Assembly (NCBI GenBank): GCA_023484805.1
Contig: JAMDAM010000003.1
Location: 1 to 35,006, forward strand
Length of the DNA: 35,006 nt
Direction: 5' to 3'
Origin: Thermoplasmatota archaeon
Lineage (GTDB): Archaea; Thermoplasmatota; Thermoplasmata; Thermoplasmatales; Thermoplasmataceae
Positions 19,776 to 29,463 of the stretch are shown here, piece after piece (position 1 is the first letter of the stretch; each line of letters starts with the position of its first letter). The notes beneath the pieces were generated by a model. It ran no database searches. It was not told the origin of the DNA and worked only from the letters and a program-made list of their open reading frames with translations. A program made the translations under genes and the position numbers.

Positions 19776-20429
19776 CTATTTTTCTTTTTCCAGTGCAAAT
19801 GAGCATTTTGTTTCCAGGGGGCAGCCCCCGCAAACAGGCTTCTTGCGGCAGTGTTCCTTTGCAGTAAGCACCAGCATAGCGTGAATGTTTTTCAATTCCT
19901 CAACATTCAGGGGTATGTCACCGATGGGAACTCTGCCTGTCAGCAGGTCGTGTTGATATTTTTCCTTTCCGGTGAACCGGCTAAAAATCCTGGTTGTGTA
20001 GCTGTCAATGATAAAAGCAGGGAATCCAAGGGCATAAAGCAATATGTCATCCCTGGTTTCTGGCCCGATTCCGTGAATGCTTCCCAGAAAATTCGCCACA
20101 TCCATTGCGGATTGCTTTTTCATGGCTTCCACGCTGCCGAATCTCTCTATTATGCCGGATGAGAGCCGTTTAAGCGTCATTGCCTTCCTGTTATAGAAGC
20201 CGGATGGCATTATAGCTTTCTTAATGGTATCCTCGCTGCTTTTACATATCTCTGAAATTCCCAGGATCTGATAGTCTTTCATCCTCCTGAGTGCAATCTC
20301 GACATTTTTCCAGGATGTGTTCTGTGTGAGGACAGCTCCGATTATGATCTCCTCATCGTTATCTGCAGGCCACCATCCAAGATCGCCATAATGGCTGTAA
20401 AGAAGCTCATAGATCTTCCTAATGTTCAA
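19776..20429 (-). CDS. Endonuclease III-like HhH-GPD DNA glycosylase with 4Fe-4S cluster
   Basis: GAVLTQNTSWKNVEIALRRMK, LGSIHGIGPETRDDILLYALG, and C-terminal CRKKPVCGGCPLETKC. Confidence 0.85.
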   Translation of the reverse strand: MNIRKIYELLYSHYGDLGWWPADNDEEIIIGAVLTQNTSWKNVEIALRRMKDYQILGISEICKSSEDTIKKAIMPSGFYNRKAMTLKRLSSGIIERFGSVEAMKKQSAMDVANFLGSIHGIGPETRDDILLYALGFPAFIIDSYTTRIFSRFTGKEKYQHDLLTGRVPIGDIPLNVEELKNIHAMLVLTAKEHCRKKPVCGGCPLETKCSFALEKEK

Positions 20430-20574
20430 GATTTTTCCAGATTCCAGCCATGTTAAATTATGTTATCGATCTGGAGATAGTACCAAGTCAACTTTCCTTC
20501 CTATTTTCAAGTAATGATTATAGCGTGGGAAACCGAAGAAAACATTATAATTGAATCAGGAATCTCCAAAAGAA

Positions 20575-21867
20575 ATGAGTGAGTTTGACGCCATTGTGAT
20601 TGGTGCTGGCCCTGCTGGGGCATCAGCCGCTATTAGACTCGCATCTTCTAAGAAAAATGTGCTTCTTGTTGAAAAATCAGACCCACCCGGCAGCAAGAAC
20701 GTCTCTGGAGGAGTTCTATGGGGCAGCAGCCTCTCATCCATAATTCCGGATTGGGAAAAGAGCGCCCCGGTAGAGAGATTCGTGGACACCAAATCCGTGG
20801 CGTTTCTGACACAGGATTCAAAGATAGGGATAGATTTTAGTTCAAAGAAGTTACAGCAGAAGAAGACAGGTTATACAGTACTCAGGGCCAAGCTGGACCA
20901 ATGGCTGGCAAGGAAGGCAAAGGAAGCTGGAGCCATGGTCATTAATGGCGTTACAGTTGAGAAGCTCCACATGGAAAATGGGAAAGTGACCGGAGTGGAA
21001 CAGGGCGGGGATGTTATAACGTCAGATGCTGTTATCCTCTGTGAAGGCGCCAACCCAAGGGTGGCTATTGATTCAGGACTGCATAAGCGCCTTTCAGATC
21101 GTGATGTTGCTATTGGAGTCAAGGAGGTTATTAGCCTTCCAGAGGCAACCATAAACGAGCGCTTTCACCTGAAAAGCGGGGCCGGTTTCGCCTGCGAATA
21201 TGTACTCGGATACCTGCAGAACGGGGTCGAGGCAGGAGGATTCCTCTATACGAATAAGGACAGCATATCTGTGGGGATTGTGGTTTCAATGTCTCACCTC
21301 CGGCAAAATGATGCAACCCATTCTTTTGATATTATTGAGTCCTTTACCGGCCATCCATATATCGCACCTCTACTTGAGGGGGGAAACATGCAGGAATACA
21401 GCGCTCATCTTGTACAGGAAGGCGGCATAGGATCCATGCCAAAGCTGTACGGTAATGGATACATGATCGCTGGCGACTCGGCTGGCTTCTCATTCAGCAA
21501 TGGCCTTGTGCTGCAGGGCATGAACTATGCCATAGATTCTGGCATAATAGCAGCCGACACATTTATTGAGGCATCAAAGGGAATGGATTACTCGGAAAGT
21601 GCCTTGAAATTATACCAGGATCGCCTGGAGTCGTCATACGTGATGAAGGACATGCGGACATTCAAGGGCATAGAGAATGTAACCTGGAGCCCCTTCGTTC
21701 ACAAGAAGGTTCCTGCGATGCTTGAATCACTTATGCTGAACCTCTTCATGGAGGAGGGGAAGCCGAAAAAGCACATGACGGGCATGCTTCTCGACGCCAT
21801 GTCTGAAAATGATATGCTCAAGGCTTCCAGCATAATGGAAGCTTACAGAATGATGAGGAGGATGTGA
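20575..21867 (+). CDS. fixC: Electron transfer flavoprotein-quinone oxidoreductase FixC-like
   Basis: MSEFDAIVIGAGPAGASAAIRLASSKKNVLLVEKS, then YMIAGDSAGFSFSNGLVLQGMNYAIDSG. ATG 20575 preferred over 20551. Confidence 0.9.
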   Translation: MSEFDAIVIGAGPAGASAAIRLASSKKNVLLVEKSDPPGSKNVSGGVLWGSSLSSIIPDWEKSAPVERFVDTKSVAFLTQDSKIGIDFSSKKLQQKKTGYTVLRAKLDQWLARKAKEAGAMVINGVTVEKLHMENGKVTGVEQGGDVITSDAVILCEGANPRVAIDSGLHKRLSDRDVAIGVKEVISLPEATINERFHLKSGAGFACEYVLGYLQNGVEAGGFLYTNKDSISVGIVVSMSHLRQNDATHSFDIIESFTGHPYIAPLLEGGNMQEYSAHLVQEGGIGSMPKLYGNGYMIAGDSAGFSFSNGLVLQGMNYAIDSGIIAADTFIEASKGMDYSESALKLYQDRLESSYVMKDMRTFKGIENVTWSPFVHKKVPAMLESLMLNLFMEEGKPKKHMTGMLLDAMSENDMLKASSIMEAYRMMRRM

Positions 21868-22142
21868 AAATGAAGATCGAGGACAGATTATCAGTTTTAA
21901 ATTACAAAACAGACAAATCCTATGCGCATATCACGGTGAAACCGGACATTTGCGAGACGTGTCCCGATCACTTCTGCACATTTGCCTGTCCGGCAAACTG
22001 CTACACGCTGATTGAGGGAAAGCTGAACTTCAAATATGAAGACTGCGTGGAATGCGGCACATGCGATGTTGCCTGTGCGCACGGAAGCGTTACCTGGACA
22101 AACACAAAGGGAGCGCACGGGATAAAGTACAAATTCGGGTGA
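21864..22142 (+). CDS. fixX: FixX-like ferredoxin
   Basis: CETCPDHFCTFACPANCY and CVECGTCDVACAHGSVTW; overlaps the fixC stop. Confidence 0.9.
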   Translation: MKMKIEDRLSVLNYKTDKSYAHITVKPDICETCPDHFCTFACPANCYTLIEGKLNFKYEDCVECGTCDVACAHGSVTWTNTKGAHGIKYKFG

Positions 22143-22148
22143 ACTAAG

Positions 22149-22946
22149 ATGGTTTTGGAAATTATAGTCATGGTCAAGCAGGTTCCGGACAGCCAGGAGG
22201 TCGTAATTGATCCAGTAACAATGAACTTGAACAGGAGCCTTACAAGAAATGTGACAAATAGTGCAGATGAGAATGCGCTTGAGGCTGCCCTGAGGATAAA
22301 GGACAAGGTGGGGGCGAATGTTACCGTTATTTCCATGGGGCCGCCACAGGCGGAAACAACGATGATCGAATGCCTTGCAAGAGGTGCGGACAGGGCAATA
22401 CTTGCATCGGACAGGTTCTTCGGTGGAGCAGATACATACCCGACCGGCCTGACAATCGCAGCGACAATTTCAAAGATTGGAAAGTTTGACATAATATTTG
22501 CAGGGGAGGAATCGTCAGATTCCAGCACCGGGCACGTCGGACCGGGGGTTGCTGAGTTCCTGAACATAGACCAGATCACCTATGCCAGCAGTGTGGACTA
22601 CGAGGATGGATACGTGACTGCCGATCGCGAGCTGGAGGGTGGCACAGAAACAGTGAGGGTTCCAACGCCTGTCCTGGTTACTGTGCTGTTGAATTCGAAT
22701 TCTCCAAGAATGCAGACTCTCAGGAGGAAAATAGATGCCGTAAAGAAGGGCATGGAAGTCTGGGATCACGATAAGATTGGCCTACAGCCCGAATGGGTGG
22801 GTGTAAGAGGATCTCCAACCATAGTGAGGAAGATGAGGCCAATAAAGGAGAGGGAAAGGGCTGCAAAGAAGATAGATGTCGCTGGACTGGGGGATCTCGC
22901 AAGAGAACTCTACGAGAAGAAGATTCTTAAGCTGGAGGAGGAGTAA
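22149..22946 (+). CDS. etfB: Electron transfer flavoprotein beta subunit (FixA)
   Basis: MVKQVPDSQEVVIDPVTMNLNR...NSADENALEAALRIKD...GPPQAETTMIECLARGADRAI. Confidence 0.93.
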   Translation: MVLEIIVMVKQVPDSQEVVIDPVTMNLNRSLTRNVTNSADENALEAALRIKDKVGANVTVISMGPPQAETTMIECLARGADRAILASDRFFGGADTYPTGLTIAATISKIGKFDIIFAGEESSDSSTGHVGPGVAEFLNIDQITYASSVDYEDGYVTADRELEGGTETVRVPTPVLVTVLLNSNSPRMQTLRRKIDAVKKGMEVWDHDKIGLQPEWVGVRGSPTIVRKMRPIKERERAAKKIDVAGLGDLARELYEKKILKLEEE

Positions 22947-22947
22947 A

Positions 22948-24000
22948 ATGGCAGGAATAAAGATGGCAACCCCTGCAGCCAAGCCTGAAGAATACAAGAA
23001 TGTATTCGTGTTCCTCGAAACGAGGGAAGACAAGCTGGTCAGGCCCGCACTGGAAATGATAGGTGTGGGAAAGAGGATAGCAGACAAGGTCGGGGAGAAA
23101 CTCTACTGCCTGCTGCTCGGGGGGAATATCAAGGATGAGGCCAAGGAGGCTGTATCATACGGATGTGATATAGTTCTCGGAGCAGAATCCCCGGATTTAA
23201 GCGTATATAGGACGCTACCATATTCGAAGATAATCTCGGATTTTGTGAAGGAAGAGAAACCTAACATTTTCCTGATACCGGCAACAAGAAACGGGAGGGA
23301 CCTTGCTTCAAGGATCGCCGTAAGCTGCGAGGCCGGGGTTACGGCAGACTGTACGGAACTCGACATCGAGCAGGACACCAGAATTCTTTCCGCGAACAGG
23401 CCAACCTACGGGGAAAGCATGTTGGCTGAAATACTGTGCAAGAAACACCGCCCGCAGATGGCTACCGCAAGGGCTGGAATATTTCCGGTTCCGGACAGGG
23501 TAAAATCGCCAAAGGGGGAAATCAGGATAAATAGCGTGAAGGTTGACAAGTCACTGCTTAAGAAGGAAGTGCTGGAGTTCAAGAAGAAGAACGCCGTGGA
23601 CCTGACCGCAGCCAAGGTAGTCGTGTCCGGAGGCATGGGGCTTGGAAAAGCAGACGGCTTCAAACTCATTGAGGAGCTTGCCAGTGAAATTGGTGGAGTT
23701 GTGGGGTCCACGAGACCTGCTGCAGACATGGGGTGGATAAGCAGGGATCACCAGGTTGGCCAGACCGGGCAGACTGTTCGCCCCAGATTATACGTTGCAG
23801 CCGGAATATCCGGAAAGATCCAGCACATAATGGGCATGAAGAACAGCGAGACAATCATAGCGATAAACACGGACCCTAATGCTGAAATTATAAAGTATTC
23901 GGACTACGTAATAAATGCCGATCTCTATGAGGCAATACCAGCACTTGTAAATTCAATCAGGGAAGAGAAGAAAAAATTGGCACCGGCAGCCGGAAAATGA
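22948..24000 (+). CDS. etfA: Electron transfer flavoprotein alpha subunit (FixB)
   Basis: C-terminal FAD-binding region VVSGGMGLGKADGFKLIEELASEIGGVVGSTRPAADMGWISRDHQVGQTGQTVRPRLYVAAGISGKIQH. Likely start ATG 22948 rather than 22876. Confidence 0.93.
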   Translation: MAGIKMATPAAKPEEYKNVFVFLETREDKLVRPALEMIGVGKRIADKVGEKLYCLLLGGNIKDEAKEAVSYGCDIVLGAESPDLSVYRTLPYSKIISDFVKEEKPNIFLIPATRNGRDLASRIAVSCEAGVTADCTELDIEQDTRILSANRPTYGESMLAEILCKKHRPQMATARAGIFPVPDRVKSPKGEIRINSVKVDKSLLKKEVLEFKKKNAVDLTAAKVVVSGGMGLGKADGFKLIEELASEIGGVVGSTRPAADMGWISRDHQVGQTGQTVRPRLYVAAGISGKIQHIMGMKNSETIIAINTDPNAEIIKYSDYVINADLYEAIPALVNSIREEKKKLAPAAGK

Positions 24001-24018
24001 TCGTCCGGCGATCCGGTC

Positions 24019-26040
24019 CTAGATCATCTGGGCAATTCTTCTTTCCCCGATCTCTTTCTTTATTTCGTCAATAAACTCATCAATCTGGTATGTCTTCTGT
24101 TTATTGTCCCTGCCCCTGATTGTTATGGTCCCGTCCTTAAGCTCATTTTCTCCGACTATTCCTACATACGAGGGTCTTTTCTCGCGGACCATCTTGATTT
24201 TCTTGCTGATTGTCTCCGGCGAAACATCGAGGGTTGTCCGGATGCCACTGTCCTTCAGTTTTTTGTAAACCTGTTCAGCATATGCCTGTGAACCTATGCT
24301 TACTGGAGAAAGGTATACCTGCATGGGCGACAGCCATGTCGGAAGCTTCCCGGCATAGTGTTCAAGCAGAATTGCCATAAATCTCTCGAGGCTGCCGAAT
24401 ATTGCCCTGTGAATCATCACGACCCTGTCCTTCTTGCTTTCGCTGTTTATGTAGTAAAGGCCGAAGTTCGTCGGAAGGAAAAAGTCAAGCTGAATCGTGG
24501 ACAATTGCCAGCTTCTGCCTATTGCGTCCTTGGTGTGTACATCTATTTTCGGGCCGTAGAATGCGGATTCCCCTGGATATTCCTTAAAGTTCAGTCCAGA
24601 TTGTACCAAGGCTTCCCTAAGCTGGTCACTTGCCTGATCCCACAGAGAAAGATCAGGATCCAGATGTTCGGACCCACAATTTGGGCACAGGAATTTTTCT
24701 TCCGATGCTCCTCTCCTTGTCTCTACCTTTGTATGGCAATCCCTGCATACAAATGTGACAAGGTAAAGTTCTGGATGATTTCGATCCATCAGGCTAAGGT
24801 CGAAAGTCGCCTCTGTATTTCCAAGCACAGTTTCGTAAGTTTCCCGCACCAGGGAAATCAGGCTCTTTACTTCTTCAAGAATCTGGTCCATGGAGAGAAA
24901 TGCATGACCATCATCCTGCGTGAAGGCCCTGGGTCTTGTCAATCCACCGACCTCACCGGATTTTTCATACCTGTAGACCGTCCCGAACTCGCTGTACCTG
25001 ACTGGCAGGTCCCTGTAACTGTGGTGTTCCCGTTCGAATATGGTGATATGACCAGGACAGTTCATGGGCTTCAGGCCGTACCCCTCATGGTTCTCAAGCT
25101 CGAACGTGAACATGTCTGGCTTGTATTTCGCGTAATGGCCTGACTGTTTCCACATGGTATCCCTGAACACGTGCGGGGTCCAGACCTCCATCCATCCTCT
25201 TCCGGAGTTTTTCTCCCGCATGTAGTTCATCAGCTCGTTTCTGATTATTGTGCCGTTGGGGGTGTAGAGAGGGAATCCGGGAGCCCTTTCGGAGTTGAAC
25301 AGGAACAGGTCCATCTCTACGCCTATCTTCCGGTGATCCCTCTTCGATGCCTCCTCCTTCATCTTAAGGAATGCGTTCAGTTGCTTTTCATCAGGGAATG
25401 CAGTTCCATAAATGCGTATCATTGGTGTCCCGTCCACTTCTCCCTTGTAATGTGTGGCCGCAATTGAGAGCAGCTTCACCGCCTGAAGGAATACTGTATT
25501 CGGCACATGAGGCCCTTTGCAGAAATCGACGAAGTTGCCCTGCCTGTACAACGTTGATTTTCCACCCTCCTCAACATTATCCCTTATCTTGTCGACCTTA
25601 TACTGGTTTGACCTGAATATATCAAGAAGTTCGGGCTTGCTGTGTTCCTCCCTTACTACGGGTATCCCGCTCCTTGCTATATCCTTCATCCTGGATTCTA
25701 TTACTGCAAGGTCATCCGACGAGATCGGTTTCATGTCAAAATCATAGTAAAACCCATCCTCTGTCACCGGCCCAGCATTGGGAAGAGCCCCCGGGTACAT
25801 TTCAGTGACAGCCTGGGCCAGCAGATGTGCAGCAGAATGCCTCAGGATTTCGAGAGACTGCGCGGAATATCTGGTCAGCAGGTTGCATTCCATTTCATCT
25901 TCAGGCACGATCGACAGGTCAAACAACTTTCCTGCGCATTCAACTGCAATCGCATCCTTCCTGAGCTTATCAGGGATTGAATCCAGAAACGCTTTGCCAG
26001 GGTTGAACCGCAGCTTTATCTTATCATCGTGGGCGACCAT
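24019..26040 (-). CDS. thrS: Threonyl-tRNA synthetase, bacterial-type domain layout
   Basis: TGS-like N-terminus, N2 editing motif HSAAHLLAQAV, class II motifs MNCPGHITIFE, RYSEFGTVYRYEKSGEVGGLTRPRAFTQDDGHAF, VMIHRAIFGSLERF. Confidence 0.95.
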   Translation of the reverse strand: MVAHDDKIKLRFNPGKAFLDSIPDKLRKDAIAVECAGKLFDLSIVPEDEMECNLLTRYSAQSLEILRHSAAHLLAQAVTEMYPGALPNAGPVTEDGFYYDFDMKPISSDDLAVIESRMKDIARSGIPVVREEHSKPELLDIFRSNQYKVDKIRDNVEEGGKSTLYRQGNFVDFCKGPHVPNTVFLQAVKLLSIAATHYKGEVDGTPMIRIYGTAFPDEKQLNAFLKMKEEASKRDHRKIGVEMDLFLFNSERAPGFPLYTPNGTIIRNELMNYMREKNSGRGWMEVWTPHVFRDTMWKQSGHYAKYKPDMFTFELENHEGYGLKPMNCPGHITIFEREHHSYRDLPVRYSEFGTVYRYEKSGEVGGLTRPRAFTQDDGHAFLSMDQILEEVKSLISLVRETYETVLGNTEATFDLSLMDRNHPELYLVTFVCRDCHTKVETRRGASEEKFLCPNCGSEHLDPDLSLWDQASDQLREALVQSGLNFKEYPGESAFYGPKIDVHTKDAIGRSWQLSTIQLDFFLPTNFGLYYINSESKKDRVVMIHRAIFGSLERFMAILLEHYAGKLPTWLSPMQVYLSPVSIGSQAYAEQVYKKLKDSGIRTTLDVSPETISKKIKMVREKRPSYVGIVGENELKDGTITIRGRDNKQKTYQIDEFIDEIKKEIGERRIAQMI

Positions 26041-26074
26041 GATGATGGGTGATTTTGTTTCCGCATAAAATCCT

Positions 26075-27583
26075 TTATTTTAACTTGACGGCTTTCAGGT
26101 TCTCCATGTCAAACCCATCTCCCGTTATCATTTCGTAGATTTTCTCGATGTCAATGTATGGTGGTCTGTCATTGCCCAGAGCTGGCACTATCTTTCTTAT
26201 CTCTTCATATATACCGGAAACAAACCTTGACGGCTTGTCACTGGCGAATTCAAGTGATTGTGCGCCGGTAAGATATTCTATTGAAATAATGTGATACACA
26301 TTTGAGACTATCTCGGAAAGCTTGATTGCCGCATTCATTCCCATGCTGACGTGATCTTCCTGGTTCGCCGAAGTCGGGATTGAGTCTGCAGTTGATGGGA
26401 AACTTAGGGTCTTGTTCCTGTTGCAGAGTGCAGCAGCCACGTATTGTGGGATCATGTAGCCTGAATTAAGGCCGCTGTTCCTGACCAGGAATGGGGGGAG
26501 TCCGCTCAAATTGCCGTCAGTTATTCTGGCAATTCTTCTCTCTGTGATGTTCCCCAGGTCGGTCAGGGCGATGGCAAGGAAGTCACATACAAGTGCGACG
26601 GGCTCACCGTGAAAGTTACCGGCCGATACTATCTCTTCCTCAGAGACCAGGGGATTGTCAGTCGCAGAATTTATTTCCGTTGTGGCTACCCTGCTCGCAT
26701 AGTTAATTGTATCCAGCACTGCACCGTATACCTGTGGAATGCACCTCAGCGTATAGGGGTCCTGTACCTTCTCGGCAGTGGATTTCTTCAGAATCGTGCT
26801 GTCGGAAAGAAGATCCCTGAAAACGGTCGCAACAGAGACCTGTCCAGGGTGACTCCTTGTACCTACCGCCCATTCCCTGAAAGCTTTGAGGGTCCCCCTA
26901 AGTCCCTCGAAGGACAGTGCGGCAGAAGACAGTGAATTTCTCATCAGCCTCATGGCCCTGAAAATCTCCACGGAGAGTATGGCCGATATTGCGGCAGTTC
27001 CATTTATGAACGCTACGCCTTCTTTTTCGGTGAACTGGTACGGCGAAATATTGAGTTTCTTGTACAGGTCATGGGCGTCAGTCACCTCATCCCGGTAATA
27101 AACCGATCCCTCGCCCATCATGGCCAGGGCTATGTGGGCAAGTGGGGCAAGGTCTCCGCTTGCTCCCACTGATCCATATCTCGGAACCACCGGGGTAATT
27201 CCCTCATTGAGCATCATCAGCGCGAACTTAACGAGGTTTTCAGAGACGCCGGAAAAGCCCCTGCAAAAGCTGTTCAGCCTTATGGCCATCATGGCCCTCA
27301 CATATTCCCCTGGCAATGGGCTGCCGACGCCGGAGGAGTGAGAACGGATAAGGTTCCTCTGTAATTCCATTATGTCATCGCTGTCAATCTTTACGTTGAG
27401 CAGGCTGCCGAACCCGGTGTTGACTCCATAAATGGTGGCTCCTCTCCTTATCTGTTTTTCCAGGTTTTCCCTGGAATCATTGATTCTCTTGACTGCGCCT
27501 GGAGAAAGTGAAACTTTCTCCTGAAGCACGGCAATTCTGTAAACTCCTTCTATTGTAAGGCTTTCACCGTCAAGTACAAACAT
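26075..27583 (-). CDS. hutH: Histidine ammonia-lyase
   Basis: YGVNTGFGSLLNVKI, MIO-forming GSVGASGDLAPLAHIALAMMGEG, DNPLVSEEEIVSAGNFHGEPVAL. MFVLDGESL (27583) is a plausible start. Confidence 0.93.
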   Translation of the reverse strand: MFVLDGESLTIEGVYRIAVLQEKVSLSPGAVKRINDSRENLEKQIRRGATIYGVNTGFGSLLNVKIDSDDIMELQRNLIRSHSSGVGSPLPGEYVRAMMAIRLNSFCRGFSGVSENLVKFALMMLNEGITPVVPRYGSVGASGDLAPLAHIALAMMGEGSVYYRDEVTDAHDLYKKLNISPYQFTEKEGVAFINGTAAISAILSVEIFRAMRLMRNSLSSAALSFEGLRGTLKAFREWAVGTRSHPGQVSVATVFRDLLSDSTILKKSTAEKVQDPYTLRCIPQVYGAVLDTINYASRVATTEINSATDNPLVSEEEIVSAGNFHGEPVALVCDFLAIALTDLGNITERRIARITDGNLSGLPPFLVRNSGLNSGYMIPQYVAAALCNRNKTLSFPSTADSIPTSANQEDHVSMGMNAAIKLSEIVSNVYHIISIEYLTGAQSLEFASDKPSRFVSGIYEEIRKIVPALGNDRPPYIDIEKIYEMITGDGFDMENLKAVKLK

Positions 27584-27725
27584 ATGGCACTCATATCCAT
27601 GAAAACTAAATAGTTGTTTGGAAGGCGGTCTCAATCATTCTATATTCCCGAGCTTTGCTTGCCATCTAGTCGTTCAATCACTGTCGGCTGGGTACGAGTC
27701 AGCAGTGAAGGAAAACTTTTATACG

Positions 27726-27742
27726 TTCTATACGATATAGAA
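27726..27742. promoter_or_regulatory. Palindromic operator candidate upstream of the GntR gene
   Basis: ttctata-cga-tatagaa perfect 7-bp inverted repeat, just after a TATA-like ttttatacg and 8 bp before the ATG at 27751. Confidence 0.55.
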
Positions 27743-27750
27743 TATATCAT

Positions 27751-28143
27751 ATGCTCACAATAACTGTGGATCACAACTCAAAGGAACCGCCCTACAAACA
27801 GATTTACGACCAGATAGTATCACAGATATCGGCTGGGATTCTTGTCATGGACGACGTGTTGCCTCCATCCAGAACACTGGCGGGAGTGCTTGACGTCAAT
27901 TTCCATACGGTCAACCGATCCTACCAGATGCTGAGGGATAATGGAGTTATTTCACTTACCAGAAACAGGAAATATGTGGTTACGGCTGGCAGGCATGATG
28001 AGAGGTCCGTCAACGAATTCTTCAGCAGGGAGCAGGATCTGATAAGCGACGCGCTTGCTAGAGGATTTGGCGAAGACGAAATCATTGACATCATAAAGAA
28101 GATACTGACAACTAGGTCAAAGAATAAGAGGGGAGACTGCTGA
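27751..28143 (+). CDS. GntR-family regulator, short YtrA-like type
   Basis: EPPYKQIYDQIVSQISAGILVMDDVLPPSRTLAGVLDVNFHTVNRSYQMLRDNGVISL wHTH, with only a short C-terminal helical extension. Confidence 0.88.
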   Translation: MLTITVDHNSKEPPYKQIYDQIVSQISAGILVMDDVLPPSRTLAGVLDVNFHTVNRSYQMLRDNGVISLTRNRKYVVTAGRHDERSVNEFFSREQDLISDALARGFGEDEIIDIIKKILTTRSKNKRGDC

Positions 28144-28144
28144 A

Positions 28145-29254
28145 ATGTTTGGCCTATCAGACCTTGAAGTCATTGAAATGCTGCTTGTTGCCACTATCGG
28201 TATTATACTGTCTATCATCCCATACGTTACAGAGAAATCCATAATATTTGGAGTAAGAGCTCCAGCGGAATTCAGGTCTACAGCACCAGTAAGAAAGGCA
28301 CAAAAAACCTATCTCATTGCAGTGCTGCTGATCACAGCCCTGTCTGAAGTATTGATTTTCACGATCATATACCGTTACTATCTATTGCTTGCCGTCTACC
28401 CGCTGTTCATTGTACTGGTGGCGTTCTTTGCCTATCTTCCGGAGCATTACGCAATTGCGAAGAGAAAGAGAGACGAAAGATGGGTTGAACGGGCAAGCCA
28501 AACCGTCACTGCACAATTTGTGACGGCAGAAACAGCACAGTTCCCGTGGGTTTATGCAGTTCCCGGTCTGCTGGTGCTGATTGCCCTTTTTGTGATTGGC
28601 ATCCTGTACTATCCAAGCATACCTTCAACGTTCCCGACCCACTTTGGCTCCAATGGCGTACCTAACCAGTACTCGGCCAAATCAATAGGGAGCGTGTTTC
28701 TTGTCGGCTTCATAAGCATCGCCACAACTGCCCTCATGCTGATAATCGCATACGCAATTTCCAGAACCTCATTCAGGGTAGACAATTCATCCAGGCAGTC
28801 CATGGAAAGGGGAGAGATATTCCGGTACCGGATGACAGCTATGCTCTTGATCATCCCAGTTTTCATCAACACTACACTGCTGCTTTCAAGTCTCCAGATA
28901 TGGGGAGTATTCAAGCTCGGAAATTACCTGCTCCCGTTGGTCCTTGCACCGGTATTTGCCATGCTTGTCCTCATAGTTGTGGTCACCTATCTGACAGGAC
29001 AGCTTGGCAGCAACATCCGAAAACCTGGCCATCACGCTGCCTCAGACGATACCGCCGGCATGAAACAGGAATCGATGAAGGACGATGACCTTTACTGGCG
29101 TGGAGGAGTCGTATATGTAAACAGGAAAGACCCAAGATGGCTGGTTCCAAAGCGATTCGGTATGGGCTATACACTCAATTTTGGTCACCCGGGGACTATA
29201 GCTCTCATAATCCTGCCCTTCATGATTATCATGGTTGCCATCTTTATTCACTGA
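28145..29254 (+). CDS. DUF1648/DUF5808-like multipass membrane protein
   Basis: Multiple TM segments, PSTFPTHFGSNGVPNQYSAKSIGSVF (DUF1648-like), C-terminal DDLYWRGGVVYVNRKDPRWLVPKRFGMGYTLNFGHP (DUF5808-like). Confidence 0.75.
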   Translation: MFGLSDLEVIEMLLVATIGIILSIIPYVTEKSIIFGVRAPAEFRSTAPVRKAQKTYLIAVLLITALSEVLIFTIIYRYYLLLAVYPLFIVLVAFFAYLPEHYAIAKRKRDERWVERASQTVTAQFVTAETAQFPWVYAVPGLLVLIALFVIGILYYPSIPSTFPTHFGSNGVPNQYSAKSIGSVFLVGFISIATTALMLIIAYAISRTSFRVDNSSRQSMERGEIFRYRMTAMLLIIPVFINTTLLLSSLQIWGVFKLGNYLLPLVLAPVFAMLVLIVVVTYLTGQLGSNIRKPGHHAASDDTAGMKQESMKDDDLYWRGGVVYVNRKDPRWLVPKRFGMGYTLNFGHPGTIALIILPFMIIMVAIFIH

Positions 29255-29331
29255 AGCCTTGGTGTATTAGCGAAAAAATACAATGGTACTGGAAATGAAC
29301 TGAAAACAGCGAGTTGTGATCTACAATAAAA

Positions 29332-29406
29332 TGCAGGTGCCGGGATTTGGACCCGGGTCGAAAGCTTGGAAGGCTCTCGTGCTGGACCAGTCTACACTAC
29401 ACCTGC
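29332..29406 (-). tRNA. tRNA-Gly (anticodon TCC)
   Basis: Reverse strand folds by hand as cloverleaf: GCAGGTG/CACCTGC acceptor, GTGT/GCAC D-stem, AGAGC-CTTCCAA-GCTTT anticodon arm, CCGGG-TCCAAAT-CCCGG T-arm, A73; no encoded CCA. Confidence 0.93.
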
Positions 29407-29463
29407 TGTTGAAGCCACACGTGATTATATTAATGATTAAATAAGTTTGCCAGCGACGGAAAA

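Noticed and set aside
24358-25143. 261 aa plus-strand ORF
   Set aside because: Fully antisense to thrS, cysteine/proline-rich shadow translation with no domain motifs.
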